From Muricea muricata (taxonomy: Eukaryota; Cnidaria; Anthozoa; Malacalcyonacea; Plexauridae): 64,000 nucleotides of DNA. Below are positions 24,577-38,700 of the stretch, in pieces. Every line of letters begins with the position of its first letter. Within the stretch, counting starts at the first letter, position 1. The stretch is from contig OY979725.1 of assembly GCA_963855995.1 (NCBI GenBank), positions 12,442,383 to 12,506,382 of the forward strand, written 5' to 3'. Both the position numbers and the translations under genes were made by a program. Below the pieces are notes generated by a model. It did not search any database. It saw nothing but the letters and a program-made list of their open reading frames with translations, and was not told the origin of the DNA.

Positions 24577-26733
24577 TTATCGTTTATTTAGACCCTGCTT
24601 CATACTGATGGAATTAAGTTTCCTATCGGTGCCCTCTACGCTGTTTCAAATGAATAATTCCGCGTTTAGAGGTGAAAATAAGGAATAACCTATCACTCCG
24701 TTCACGCTTTTGAAAGGAGAACCTGAAGAAACAAAAAACACGAACATACAAATTATAAAAAATATTGCACCTAAAATGCAGCAAAATTGTCTTTATTTTT
24801 ACAGCCATTTTTATACTAATTCCGTACTAAATATTTCCAATTGTAATATTTTCATCGCCTGGAAAATCTATATCCAAATTGATGTGGTGTAATCGGATCT
24901 AAACATGCGGCCTTCCTCTGACAACCGGATCCTAAACGCCGAGGCAGATATTCCCTTTATCCTGTCGTGGTTGCTTTCTTGAATATTTTTGATCAAGCTA
25001 AAACGCAAAATAAATAGCTTTGATATTTATCTATAAGGTTTTGTGTGCGTGTGGGCAATTTGTTCGTGTAGATGGTCGGATTTATCTCAACGTATAAAGC
25101 TTATACAAGCGCTGTAACCACAAAGATTATTTCTTTAGGTCTAAAAGAGGATAATGACATTCGTTTCGTTTTTGCGACTTAGCATTCAATTGCGTATTTC
25201 TCGTGCTTATATATCAATATATGTACTGTTTTTCTGTTTTCCTATTAACTGGAAATATGACTCTAGAAATATACTTCCGGCCATTCAAAAAAATAGGCAG
25301 CATTTTCTGCTTGGCATATGGCTAAAGTCAGTGTACCTTCTCAGATCACATGAAAATTCAAATTACATGATCTCATATCTGAAATGGGTTAATTTACATA
25401 AAATCTGTTTGAGGAGGTCTCAGTACACACAGTACTGTACATTTCATGGTAGGGTTCATGCCCTGTGATCAAAATGGCTAACTTTTATTGGCCGTTGTTG
25501 TAAACAATATTGTTTAGCATTGTTGAGCCTGATCGCGGGCTGATTCAGGCTCAAAAATGCATGCTGACAATATACTGTGGAAAACATTGAACAGCAAAAC
25601 ATTTGTGGACAGCAAAACATTGTTCAAGGCTATTTTGATCAGCCCAAAACAGCTTATTGTTCATTTTCCTACGTGTACTGCGTATTAATTGTAATACGTT
25701 GTGTCCCCTTGCAAGGATTCTATATACCTTGTTGTCTTGGCATCAAACTCATTTTTGTAGAAGAGTCACTGTGTTGTGGGAATGCTATTAAATCATCATC
25801 ATCATTATATTATTACTACCATAAATATCATAAAATTGTCATTTGTGCATAATCTGCATATGAGAGACGACCCAAATGACCCACTAGATTAAACAACGGT
25901 GCCAGATGGATGCATACGAAATTGCTTCCATCGATCTGACACTGAGAGATTGATAGTGGTGAATTAAATTATTATTAAAATATAAGTTAGCAAGCAGTAT
26001 GGTTCATTAATTCGGTGACAGTATTAGAAGTCATTGCAGTAATTAATTGCAATGTTTTTGACTATTTTAGGCGAGAACGTTTTATGATATAACTACTTTA
26101 TGCCTCATTTTTAGTAAGGAATTAAACGTTTCCATTTGGCTGTTTTGATGTAGTAAATTGTTTATGATATTCACTTGTACTTAATTCATAATTAATGTGC
26201 CTTAAGGACAAGTCTAATGAAAAACATATAATTCGCGCCACTAGTTGATAATGCAAAAAGTGCTTTTTAAAAATGGCAAAAAGCCAGTCGCATCCACTTC
26301 AGAAAACGTGCGAATTTTCCCGCTTTAATTAACGAGCTTGATGCTTCAGTTTGGACCTTCTTCAATATTTAATCAATTCTCACAGTTCTGCATGTGCTGA
26401 TTAAAAATAGCTCACGTCATATTTTACAGTTATTGTTTACATCCTGTTGAGCGCGGGAGAGTTAATTGATATTGAATGTTTTGATGGCTTGGTCATAGAT
26501 CAATGACAATTTACCCAAGGAAAGGAAGTAGAAAGGCTCATATATAAGGTATGAACAACTGTTTCTATCTTTCCTCAGATAAACTTGTGCTATTTTTTCA
26601 ACGTCCATTTAACATCTAGATAAAAGCTGTTGGTGGTAATATGTATTTAAATCTATACCGGCGTATATTTGTAGAGAGTGACAAGTTTGATATTTGTGGT
26701 GGAGCTTCCATCAATCTAGCTGTTACTGTCCAC

Positions 26734-26921
26734 CCGATCCGAACGTTGTATTCCAATAAAATTATTGTAGCCAATAAATTACTGGAATTATAACGGTTAG
26801 GGTTAAGGTTGGGGTTTGGGTCAGGGTTCATTTTATATGCATGAAATGACAATTCCAATAAGTATTGGAATTATCAAACGTTGTACCCAGTAATTTTATT
26901 GGGGCACAACGTTCGGATCGG
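26734..26921. mobile_element. Palindromic MITE with telomere-like interior
   Basis: CCGATCCGAACGTTGTATTC at the left is inverted at the right (ACAACGTTCGGATCGG). CAATAAAATTA continues the match. The centre holds GGTTAGGGTTAAGGTTGGGG, a degenerate TTAGGG-like stretch. Confidence 0.75.
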
Positions 26922-29105
26922 TTGCACGGTCGAGCAAAAATACTTTCAAGTAAATTTTATTTGAGGATGTCACTTAAACTAGCTGAACGTTGAGGACAAT
27001 TATAGTTGACAAGCGCGCAGAAGGGTTGTATATTAATTTGCACGTTGATTGGAAAGAGGAGCAAATCTTGAAAACTCTGGTAACTCTCGCCGTCTCGTTG
27101 GGCAGTCCGCCACATCAACCCGGCACATGTTGGCAAAAGGCCCCCCCCCCCCCCCCCCCGTTTTCCATGGGTGCAATGGAAGTCAGTTTGATTTTGATCA
27201 TGCGTTGAATTAAGTAACTTAGTTAAATTCTCTTGAGTCCTAACTGTGTAAGTAGCACTTCCCGTCATATGGAGCTCAATCAATCCGGGCTGCGTATCAG
27301 AGATGTCGAAAACCTAACGTGCATTTTATAATTTTGTGCTAGTTTCAAATCTTTTTATTTACATCAATGCTTTTAGCATTCAAAAAAATGTACACGAGAA
27401 CTTCAGTTCATATTAACATAAAAAAAAACATTGCCATTAGACAGAAATAAATGTCTCAACGAATTGAAACAATTTTATACCTTTATTAAAATGATTTGCA
27501 ATTTATGTGCATGTTTTCTTCAAGAAGAACGGATTCTGTATTCTGTTTTAAAAGATTAAATTTCAGAATGTCATATTCTTAACTCTACAGCAGGTGACAA
27601 GTTATTCTAGTACATTTGTGTTTACACTATACTCGCACATTGATTAATATGTCAACTTGTACATCGAGAGCATGAATTAATAAACACAAGGCAAGATGAT
27701 TAAAACTGTGAATTTTCGAAAATGTTCTTGAAAATTCAGAGTTGCAATTGCTTGTCTTGCTTTCTACTCGTATCTTGAATTGCAAGTGACTTTAATTTTC
27801 GGAATTCGTTCCTTTTTATACACACCAATGTCATTGACATTGTTTTCAGTGATGGATTAAATATGGAATATTTCTAGAAGCGTTAGGGGACTGAGTGTTT
27901 ACGCGGATTAGTTTGAGTTTGTTATCATCGAGAAGCTTCATATAGAGCTGTTTGTGATCTAGTTCATTCTTTTCATTTATCATTCCGTTTCTTCCCTTTT
28001 CTTCTTTTGACAACCCAGATCATTCCCACCACTTCACATTCTCGATTTCTTTTTTATTATATTAAGCTTCGCCACAAGGGCATGCTTAGCACAACAACAT
28101 GTGCCAATTACTATGGGACATTAATGCCTAGTTATGTTGATTTTAGTAAGGGAAGATAACCAGAGTACCTGGAGAAAAACCCCTCGAAGCACAGCAGAGA
28201 TCAACTAGCATGATCTTCCACACCAGAGAGGCACAAGCCACAAGGCACAAACGTGGACAAGCGATTTAAACCTTGTTTCTATCATTTTCTTCAAAATATC
28301 TACCACCTGGCATCTTTTTTTATCGTTTCATCCTATATAATAGAGAGACAAAGATCTATGATGTCAGCAGCTCAAGTACAATGCCAGAGCTTCGTCACAA
28401 AGAAACAGCGAATGTTTACTAATGTCCTAAAACAAATATATTCGAATCTTCTAATCTCTTCGTTCCATGATCTCCTCTAATCCCCTTCGCTTCTCATTTC
28501 ATGTCAATACCTAAGTTTTTCTTTTCTTTCAGTTCTTTGAAATGTCTTTCATCTTCTTCCACTGATCTTCTCATTCTATTATTTTTAACTCTTTGTTCCT
28601 ATCCCTCCTATGTATCCATAAGTGTACACTCAATACCACTCTTTACTTTTTGTCAATATTGTTTTCTCTAGCCGACCCAAATTCAAATCTTGTGTCTTGG
28701 CGTTACTACTGTACGTTGTGGCTTCATTAGCATTCAAGTCTTGTTATGAAACTTTTACTGTATAAGATGTCATGCTAAAAATGATCCAAATCGCGAGCTT
28801 GACATTTTGTTTGAGATAATTTCAAAAGATAAATTCAGTTTCGACAATTCTTAAATCATTGTGTGGCTATTGAAAATTTGCATATCAGAGAAAATCAAAA
28901 AAGCAGATATCAATTATACAGTTGATACGCAGTGTGGCGCTTACTGAAACAGATGCTAAATTGTTTTAAGCTAGTTAAAGTGTTCCTAATTGTAAAGCAA
29001 TCAGATTGCTTAGTCATAAAAAATGCATAGATACACTCGTTTGTAGTTGATATTGGACTTTGTATTTTTCTCCAAATATAGGATGCTGCTTGAAGAATAA
29101 GCTCG

Positions 29106-29740
29106 ATGAACACCCTCCTCTTTGCCCTCGGTATATTTTTATCGGTAAGCAATTTTTTGTTTATTTAAAATTAACGATGGATGAATAAGTAGTGCATCTT
29201 CATTCTTCGGTTTCGTTGTATTTCACAAAATATTGATACTATTTGGGAAAAAGTTTTAGAATGCGATTGGATCACAAAGAGTTTGTACGTAACTCGTATC
29301 GTCTCTTTGCCGATTTCTTTCAGTACTGAGCAGATTTCAAAAAACAGCGTGAATTAGCACTTTCCTGCATAATAATTACTTTCCTGGTAAATTGTTAAAG
29401 GCGTTTATTCCTAGCTGATAATTTTGTCTTTTATTTTGGGCTGACACAACTTTGTAATTCTGTAGTTATCGGGATGAACCGACACAGTTATTTTATGCGT
29501 TACAAATAATGTTATTCTCTGCTGCCGATAATCTTTTCTCAGTTTGTCATGGTGATCAACTTTAAAACCAAGCATTATTTTATTGCTGTGCTATCAATTT
29601 TACTCTTGTCGACTGGAATTTTTCGCAGAATATTTCCATGCTTATATCCTGAATGTGATTTTGCTTCATGATTGAATATGTGTTTAAACCTTTTCTTCAG
29701 ATTTCTTTGACTGTCGCCAGAAGTCTTCGGAATAACAATG
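29106..29740 (+). other. Signal-peptide exons of paralog B
   Basis: ATG at 29106 opens MNTLLFALGIFLS, followed by donor GTAAGC at 29145. Acceptor CAG ends at 29700 and the 40-bp exon 29701-29740 adds ISLTVARSLRNNN, ending in phase 1, which is the phase required by the LamG exon at 32257. Together they form a hydrophobic leader with a likely cleavage near the ARS sequence. I chose this start because the phases fit both neighbours and because paralog A has the same two-small-exon arrangement. Confidence 0.7.
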
Positions 29741-32700
29741 GTGAGTGGCATGATAGGAAAGGGCAGGGTATAGACACAGTTATATAGCCTGTTTTTTTCC
29801 TGAAGAGGTCAGGGTGTATGTGTTGAGATTAGCCCCTATACTGCCCCTTCGGTCGCTCCTACATTCCGCGCTCAGAAATCAGAGTCATAATATGGCTAAA
29901 ATCGCCGGAAAGTTAAAAAAAATCGACTAGCCGAATCTAAAAGAACTTAGATTTTTTTTTAAAACATCTAAATAGCTGACAATTATTCCCCATTGTTTTT
30001 CGTTTATCGCGCAGTGCTCAATAATATCTTATCCGATTCATTTAAAATGCAAATAAGGTTATAATTCGTTTAGTTTCAGGAGGCAAGAATTCGGTTAGAT
30101 AGCACTCGAAAGGCCAGCAAAAACCTTATAACAAAACAAGTATTTGTTATTACAAGTTTCTCGTCGAATTGTGTCGTAATTTTTTGAAGTGTCCAATTTG
30201 TTTCGCAGCGGTATTTTTATTGAATGGAACACTTGTAAATTTTCGGTTTATTGTTAAAATTGCGGTTAACCTTTCCTTTTTTATAACAGCGTACTTGCTT
30301 GTCGAGATATCTCGGAATTGGAATAATATGTGCAGAATATCTTCCACAATAAGCTGCACTGCTGCAGTTGTTTACGATAAAAATATAAGAAACTACAGGG
30401 GGATAGCTTTCTAGGAAATCCCCCTGGCTGAATGTATTATTGCGGCATGAAAAATGGATTAGATTTTTATTATTTTCGCGTTTGTCGTCGAATCGTGTTT
30501 GCCGAAATTAAAATGACATGGTGAACATGAATTTTTTACAACTATTTATAACAATTTAAATTAAATTGAATATTCACCTCAACTGGAAGCACATTCTCAC
30601 AGTCTAAAAGCTTGGCAAGTAATTTGTAATGGCAGCTTGAAAGTCAACAGGAACACTGTTTAAAACTGCGCAAACACAAAAATAAACAATGGCAATGCAT
30701 AATTAAACCATTCTACTAAATCTCTCCAAAACACAGCTTTAACGACAAGGTTCTTACTGCAAAGCATACCACACGAAATGTTTTAAACGAAAAGTTTTAT
30801 ACGGATTCTCTGGGAAACGATTGAAGCTCTTTTGTAAAGTTTTTGAATTTGGCAATATACACAGACAATGTTTTCGTCGTGTTTCTACCTAAACAGCTGT
30901 ATCCTCATGCCACGTCAACTTGGACCAATTTTTTTCTCGGCAGGAGTGCCTTGTAACTGGCCGCAAGCTTATCCCATCACTGCAGTAGTCAAAAATATTT
31001 CATTATTCATATCATGCTCTGTTCCATGTACATTCCCTAATAGACTTGCAACACTATTTAACGAGATTTCCGTGAAACATGGACACCGACGTGGAACATT
31101 CTAATACAGACAATTGCATTTTCCATGGCTTTGAAAAAAATACCACATAAGCCGCAACGAGACCCAATTGTTTACGTTATTTTTATGTAACCTGGGTATT
31201 GTAGACAAAATGTATTTTTGTTTTGTCTACAATGTTTCGTTCGTCTACCCTGCGCATGCAATGTGTACTATAAACAGCAAGAAATAAACAAGTCTCTTGT
31301 ACGCTTTGCACTCTCCGGCCCGACACGCAGCTAGACTATCTAACAGCATACAGACTTCATGAAAGTCCCTAGTTATAATAAGTTGTTTGTGTAAGTAAGA
31401 CTTCAATTCAACTCGGTATTTGCAGACTTGCTTAAAGTTGCTTAGACAAGTTGCGTTAAAAACTCCTGACAATCAACTTGACAACTTGCAGGAAACTTGT
31501 TTCCATTAAACCAGATAAGCAAGCGATGCGAGCACATTTAGGTGCAGCTAGTTCAATCAAGGTTGTTCTTTCAAAAGCGTAAACTGTAAACTATAAGCAC
31601 GCCAGGGATGACGGAGTATTGCTTATTTTTACCTCTAATAACCTTTAAAACTGCATCGAAGGCGCTTAGGAAACTCACGACGGCAAATTTACTTGCTACA
31701 AAGGTAATTTCCTAAGCATCAGGGCCTAAATAAACAATAATGCATCGTCCCTTGCGCCTAGTAGTTCACAGTTTACGCAATTGCTGTTGAAATAGCTGTA
31801 TACAAAATTAGATGCTATTTTAAGGTACTTGTAGGATTATCAATAGACTGGTTGCAGGTAAACGTGAGTTGAAACTAAGCTTTTTGTGAAATTTTCACTA
31901 TGAAAATCTCCAGAACGAAACTGCTCAATATAAACGCAAAGTGACTCACTGACTGTCACTCGGTTCAAACGTTTTCCATCAACAGAAATCTTAGAACTAT
32001 CAGTAAGTTTATTGATGTTGTGCCGGGACCCTATTAGCATATGTTCAGTTTTACTAAAAATATATTTATCCACAAGCTTGATGCAAGCATGTTTTCGTGA
32101 ATTCTTGATATACCAGGCTGTTTGCAAGCATGTTTTCTTCCCCGAGTCTACATCGATACTAAGCAGGTTGAAGAATATGCCTGAACGCGGTTGAAGTCGA
32201 GCTTCTATGATCTTTGGAATGGCGGACGACCCAATTCTTGTTGTAAATTTTCATAGGCGTACATCTCCCATGGTACCACGATGCTGTCAGCTACTGGGAC
32301 TTCGACGAAAGCATTCGCGATTTGAAAGGATCCCGAGTTTCAGAAATCACTGGAGACTATACCTTTGTTCCTGGACCTAAAGGCAGCGCGATAGAATTTG
32401 TGGAAAAAGAGAATTCGAGCTCGGCATCGTATCTGACTTTGGGAAATTTCAGTGATACTTGTCTGCCTGATCCAGGACGGTGCAAATCTGGATTTACCAT
32501 CAGTTTTTGGTTGAATTTGAGGAAGGTCCTCCACGATGGGGTCTTATTTCAACTGGGCTTGAGCAGAAGAGGTCGTGGGATAACTATAACTACGAGACAC
32601 AAAGGTGGAGGCATATCTCTTCAATTTTATGGGAATACACCAAAGAGAATGTACGTCATCGAAGCAGATCTGTCATCGCACATTTGGCATCACGTTGCAC

Positions 32701-35700
32701 TTACTTGGAATGTAACGGCTAACTCAAAGATGGCCTTGTTTGTCAACTGTACCGGTGGTGGTTTTACTTTTAAAAAAAAGATACGCGATGACAAAAAGAA
32801 AGAAGATCGCTGGATGGTTTTGGGCGCGAATCATGGGGGGAAGAAGTCTATTCCAATTGCGGTTGATGACTTTGCCATTTGGTTTGAGACTTTGAGACAG
32901 GAAAGATTTTGCGAGATGATTAATCAAAGAAGAGGTGAGTTGAATACGTTGTGCGACTTTGATTAGTTATATTCAAACGAGGTAACAGTTCTAAACAGGT
33001 GCAATGTAACCAACCTCCCACTGACCCTGTGTTTTACTAGAAGAAAGCCCCCAAGGCAATATTCGAAAACGCAGAGACTAAACCTAATTCACTAAAATTC
33101 AGAGTAAAAATATGTTGAGAATCAAGCAATCTGTGCCTGAAGTGAATTACTCAAATACACGACCTAGCTGCATTTTTTATTTTACTACTCAATTTTTGAC
33201 TACTCGACGCTTCAGTGTAACGTTTTTCAAAGATGTATATACAAGACCACTTAATGAACTTCACTTCTCTCATTGTATACCATGCTCTTTCATTGTTTCC
33301 AATTGCTTATGATCCGTAGGTCATTTGGCAAAACTCATTACAGCTATTGCAGCTTATATGTCTTTTGGGGGTTTTTGTAGTTCACGGAAATTACTCGTCA
33401 TGGTCAGAATTTTCCTCTTGTTCTGTGACGTGTGGAGGTGGAACAAAAACTAGAACAAGAAAATGCAACAGTCCCGCGCCTGATTATGGAGGAAGAAACT
33501 GCAGCATCTTGGGTCCATCGTCAGAAACAGTGGAGTGTAATGCAGAGGGTAAATGTCCCATCAAAGGGGGTTACACCCTTTGGTCTGTGTTTTCAAAATG
33601 TTCTGCCTCATGTGGGGGTGGGGGTACAAAATACAGAACCCGAAATTGTACCAACCCTATACCTCAATATGGCGGTCAAGATTGTTCTGAAATTGGTCCA
33701 GCGATTCAGACAAAGTCATGTAACAAACAACCATGTCCAATTACAGGGGGTTACAGCTCTTGGTCTAATTTCTCAGAATGTTCTGTTTTATGTGGTGAAG
33801 GGGGTACACGATCTAGAACCAGAAATTGTACTAACCCAAAACCTCAATATGATGGGCAGAACTGTTCTAAGATAGGACCAGCAATTGAGACAGAGCAATG
33901 TAACAATCAACCATGTCCTATTCCAGGAGGTTATACCTTTTGGTCTAACTTCTCAGAATGTTCTGTCTCGTGTGGTGAAGGGGGTGCACGCTATAGAACC
34001 AGAAATTGTACTAATCCTAAACCTCAGCATGGTGGGCAGAACTGTTCCAAGATAGGACCAGCAATTGAGACAGAGCAATGTAACAATCAACCATGTCCTA
34101 TTCCAGGAGGTTATACCTCTTGGTCTAACTTCTCAGAATGTTCTGTCTCGTGTGGTGAAGGGGGTGCACGCTATAGAACCAGAAATTGTACTAATCCTAA
34201 ACCTCAATATGGTGGGCAGAATTGCTCTAAAATTGGACCATCTTCAGATATTCAAGCCTGCAACCCGATTCCTTGTCCTATACATGGTAACTATTCTAAA
34301 TGGTCAGCGTTTAGCTCCTGTACTACTTCGTGTGGACATGGTTATAGATTTCGAAATAGGACGTGCACAAATCCAGCACCAAAACACGGTGGTCGAAATT
34401 GCTCGGTGTACGGATCAGATGTTGAGGTCGAAGCTTGTCATCTGCAGAAATGTCCTGTTCACGGCGGCTTTAGTGAATGGTCAAATTTTTCAGCCTGTTC
34501 TCAGAGTTGTGGCAATTCTACGAAAACCCGGACCCGGATATGTAATAACCCAACTCCGAGTAACGGAGGTCGAGATTGCAAGACCCTGGGACTAAGTTCG
34601 GACACAGTTCCTTGCCAGACGCCGCCGTGTCCAATCCACGGAAATTACTCGGTTTGGTCGGAATTTTCACCTTGCTTTAAAACTTGTGGAAGTAGCTTTA
34701 AATTTCGACGACGATATTGCACGAATCCCGAGCCTCGCTTTGGAGGAAGAAATTGCTCGGGTTTAGATTTTGAAGAGGTCCCATGCTATCAAACCCCGTG
34801 CCCCATACATGGGAATTTCTCCGAATGGTCAGAATTTTCTAAGTGCTCGCATACTTGTGGAAACGGTTTCAGGAAACGGTTTAGAAATTGTACTGATCCG
34901 GCACCAATGCATGGCGGGAGCAATTGTTCGTCGCTTGGATCCAACATTCAAATTGTAAACTGTAACGAACGGCCTTGCCCTGTCGACGGCAACTATTCTG
35001 CGTGGTCGACATTCAGTGCATGCAGTCGAACGTGTGGAAATGGAACCCAGTTTCGAACTAGAGATTGCATCGAGCCATTGCCTCGTTTTGGTGGGCGTGA
35101 CTGCTCCACTCTCGGGCCCAGTAACGACACTCGCGTCTGCAACATGCGACCATGTCCGATTCACGGGAAATTCTCTGAGTGGTCTGAATTTTCCGGCTGT
35201 AGCGAAACCTGCGGGTTAGGAATCAGGATTCGCTATCGATATTGCACAAATCCCGAACCTCGTTACGGCGGGAATAATTGTACTGAGCTTGGCCCTACGA
35301 GTGACGTCGTTTCCTGTCACGTGAGATCATGTCCCATTCACGGAAACTACAGCACGTGGTCATCGTTTGGACCGTGTAGCAAAAGTTGTGATAACGGAAC
35401 GCAAGTTAGAAGAAGGTTTTGTACAAGTCCATCGCCTCGTTTCAATGGAAGAGATTGTTCTTCTTTGGGATCCAATGTGGACAGGAGACATTGCCAAACT
35501 CAACGATGCCCAGGTAATTGTGACAGTGTGAGTTAGGTAGGTACACTTTATTTAAGCACGCTAACCGCTTCTATTACAATTTGATTTCCAAGAGGGCGTG
35601 TACTTAGAGCGTCCACAGATACCAACTTTAAGCATGCCCGGTAAGCATGGGTTATTTGGAGGGACAGTGGGATAAAGAGCACCAGTCATGGAACGAATAG

Positions 35701-38700
35701 TGCAAAATACCTTTAAGGCTTTTTTAGAGATAATGAGGCATTTTATATTTTCTTGCGCTAATTTTAAATTTTAAAGTTTCCAGTCACTTTGTGTTGTCTT
35801 TTCAAACAATTCATAGATGCTCTGTTGTTTTCAATTGCTCTACTAATAGTTCTTCAATTTTCTTTTTTTACATCAGATATTGATTTCACTGTAAAATTTA
35901 AGCTGAATCATATCACTTGGACTGGCGAACTTTTGGACAACTCTAGCAATCAGTACCAGAATTTAAGCAAGGAGCTGAAAACGGCTGTAAGTACATACTC
36001 GTATCGGAACCTGTGTGTAGATTGGTTAGTTAATTTTACGGAAGATTTTATCATTTAGATATTCAGACTTCATAGAATCCAGGCTATAAAAGAGATAAAA
36101 ATCATGGAATATAGGTAAATGTCAAAGTTTTTCTATTAGGTTTACTCCTTGGACCTTGCAGAGAACAGCAAATGAATTTAGTAGATTTATTATGCAAAAA
36201 ATATGATTTGTTTGTTACCATCAACCAATGATGAAGTGAATTGAAATACAATATGGACACATCACATCACATGGAGTCGATGAAACCGTCCTCGCTTTGC
36301 TTTAAGAGTGCTCTGGTAGTGTGAATATCTTTACGATACGAAGGACTCCAATTTGGAACACAGTTTGTGTGTACACATGAGTTAGCATCGTAGCTTTTGG
36401 CTTTTACAATGAAAAAAGTTCACTTGTAGAGCAATGTATAGTATTATTTATCTATTTCAGTCCAGGCAGTGTTGTGGCCACTATGGAAGTGATATACTAC
36501 TCTCGCGATTTTCCTGGTGCAATAGCTCTTAACGATGCTTTTTACATTGACCGAAGAATTGGTCCGCATGAGGTTACACCATTGTTCTTCACTTCAACAG
36601 ACGGTAAGCTGTTACTAATTGTAGTCACCAGGACTTAATCAGGGCGTACGCCTCCCTCCCCTTTGCTGCCGTTGTCATTTTTACCTCGTCATTGACACTG
36701 ACATGGCTATACCACAATGCCCGATTCAAAACACTCGGGTATCATAATTATTAGCTTCCACCGAATTCCCCCCCCCCCCCTCCATCCCTCCATTTGAAAG
36801 TTCTGGCTACGTCTCTGTTAATCGGAGAAGTGGCGGAGGCATCGAAATACAAGGAAGAGTAGTTACGTTTCGGTTTTACCGTCAGGTAAGACTACGCCAC
36901 CAACGAAAAACAGTTGCTAAAGCATTGCTGAAGGTTCAGTAAATCTAAACGGCCTGTATCGATTTTTCTTACAGTTCCAACAAACCAGGTTAAAAATTTA
37001 ACCGCCTTCAACCGTAGCTCCACAAGTCTTGAGCTTCATTGGAGCCCCTTGTCTAGTCAGCCAGGTCAGGGCGCTATCGTGGGATACTCCGTCCTGTACG
37101 AGAAGTTACTCTATCCTAGTCGTGTAAACTCAATCAAGACAAACGTTGCAGTGTTTTTAAATACAACCAGAGGCACGCTGAGTCCGTTGCATAAGTATAG
37201 CTGGTATAAAATCCGAATCGCGGCCATGAATGAACGTGGGACTGGAGTTCCCAGTGATCCTTTATTCGTCCTTACCGATGAGGATGGTGAGTGTTATGGC
37301 ATATTATGATAACATAGAGGAAAAATGAATCTGTTTCACAAATTCTTCTACTAAAATCATATCACTACATATTCACGAATCTGTGATTAATTCTCTGTAT
37401 CTTCCATTTCTTTCACAGTACCAAATGCTTCTCCGTATCTGAAACCTGCTGGTTTTAACACGAGCTCCACATCTTTGAATATTAGCTGGAAAGACATAGC
37501 ACAAGCCGATATCAATGGAGTTCTTCGCGCCTATGCCGTCTTCTACAAACCTCGCTCGACTCAAGGGACCTATCGGAACTTAACAGTGCCCCCTGATATT
37601 GTGTCTGTTCGTTTAACTGGTCTCAGAAAGTACACAGAATACGATTTGCGAGTTGCTGGTGTTACATCGAAGGGAACTGGAGGCTTGTCAGAAAAGAGTC
37701 TTGTTTTTACGGATGAAGACGGTAGGTAAAATTTACTGAATTTGATATTTTGAAGTTGTAAAGTTAGATTCCTGGCGGGTGATCCATTGTTTATGAATTT
37801 TCCCTACTGTTCCTGGCTCAAATTTTGATATGGAAAAATTATCCTAGTGTTAACTTTGTTGTAACATTCATCCTTCAAACCGCTTTTAACGCCTCAAAAT
37901 CTGTATATTCAAAACATTTTCTTTCTATAGTGCCTAGTGCATCACCCGTGTTCCACTCGTACCGCAACATAAGCTCAACGTCAATTCAGCTTCAGTGGCA
38001 CAAGGTCCTTAGCAACCACCAAAATGGTGTCATCCTTGGTTACCGCATATATTACCGACCACGCCTTCGGAACAATTCATGGAACGTGACTGACGTCGTT
38101 GGAGAAAGTCGAACACGTTTGACTATCAAAAATTTAACGATGTTTATTGGATATTATGTGCGGATATCTGCGTTCACAAGCAAAGGTGAAGGAAACATTA
38201 GCGAGAGTATTTTGGTTTCAACAGACGAAGATGGTAAGGAGTCTTTAATATATCTTGGCATTATTTACTCAGGCGAAAATGATGCTTGTGGTGTTACTTT
38301 GATTATGGATGATGATGACGGTTCGAATATGTGTTCGAATTACCCTGTGTGGATATAGACTTAGAGTAACACCACAAGCACCTTTTTCACCTAAAGGTCC
38401 TGTCACATGGTGCAATTTTTCTTGAAACTTGCAACGCAATTCTACTCTTAAGAGATGTAAATTTGTGACAAATGTTGGTATGTTAAAAATATGTTGGAAA
38501 ACTGTGATGGAAACTTGTATTTGCCAATTTTACTTCTCCCAAGAGTATAGAATTTCATTGCAAGTTGCAAGAAAAATTGCACCGTGTGACAGGGCCCTAA
38601 GACACAATAAAAATCATGAATACTTTCCTTTAATTTAGTTCCTTGCTCGGCACCGTTCATTCTTGAGAATGGAACAACTAATTCGACGTCAGTTTGGCTA

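Larger units (their letters stand above)
20788..29105. other. Intergenic region between P4HA and paralog B
   Basis: About 8.3 kb separates two divergent genes. It contains the SINE-like pair, an ACAAGTTG-rich copy, a tRNA-like SINE remnant near 23995-24050, two palindromic elements (24333-24576 and 26734-26921) and a run of 20 C at 27139-27158. Only one longer open frame, 22813-23124 minus, stands out; I do not recognise it. Promoters for both flanking genes should lie at the ends. Confidence 0.6.

Noticed and set aside
27139-27158. Run of 20 C residues
   Set aside because: A simple homopolymer; its length is also prone to sequencing error, so no meaning is attached.
33432-34958. Alternative-frame open readings within the paralog B TSR exon
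   Set aside because: They are shadows in the +2/+3 frames of the TSR repeats.
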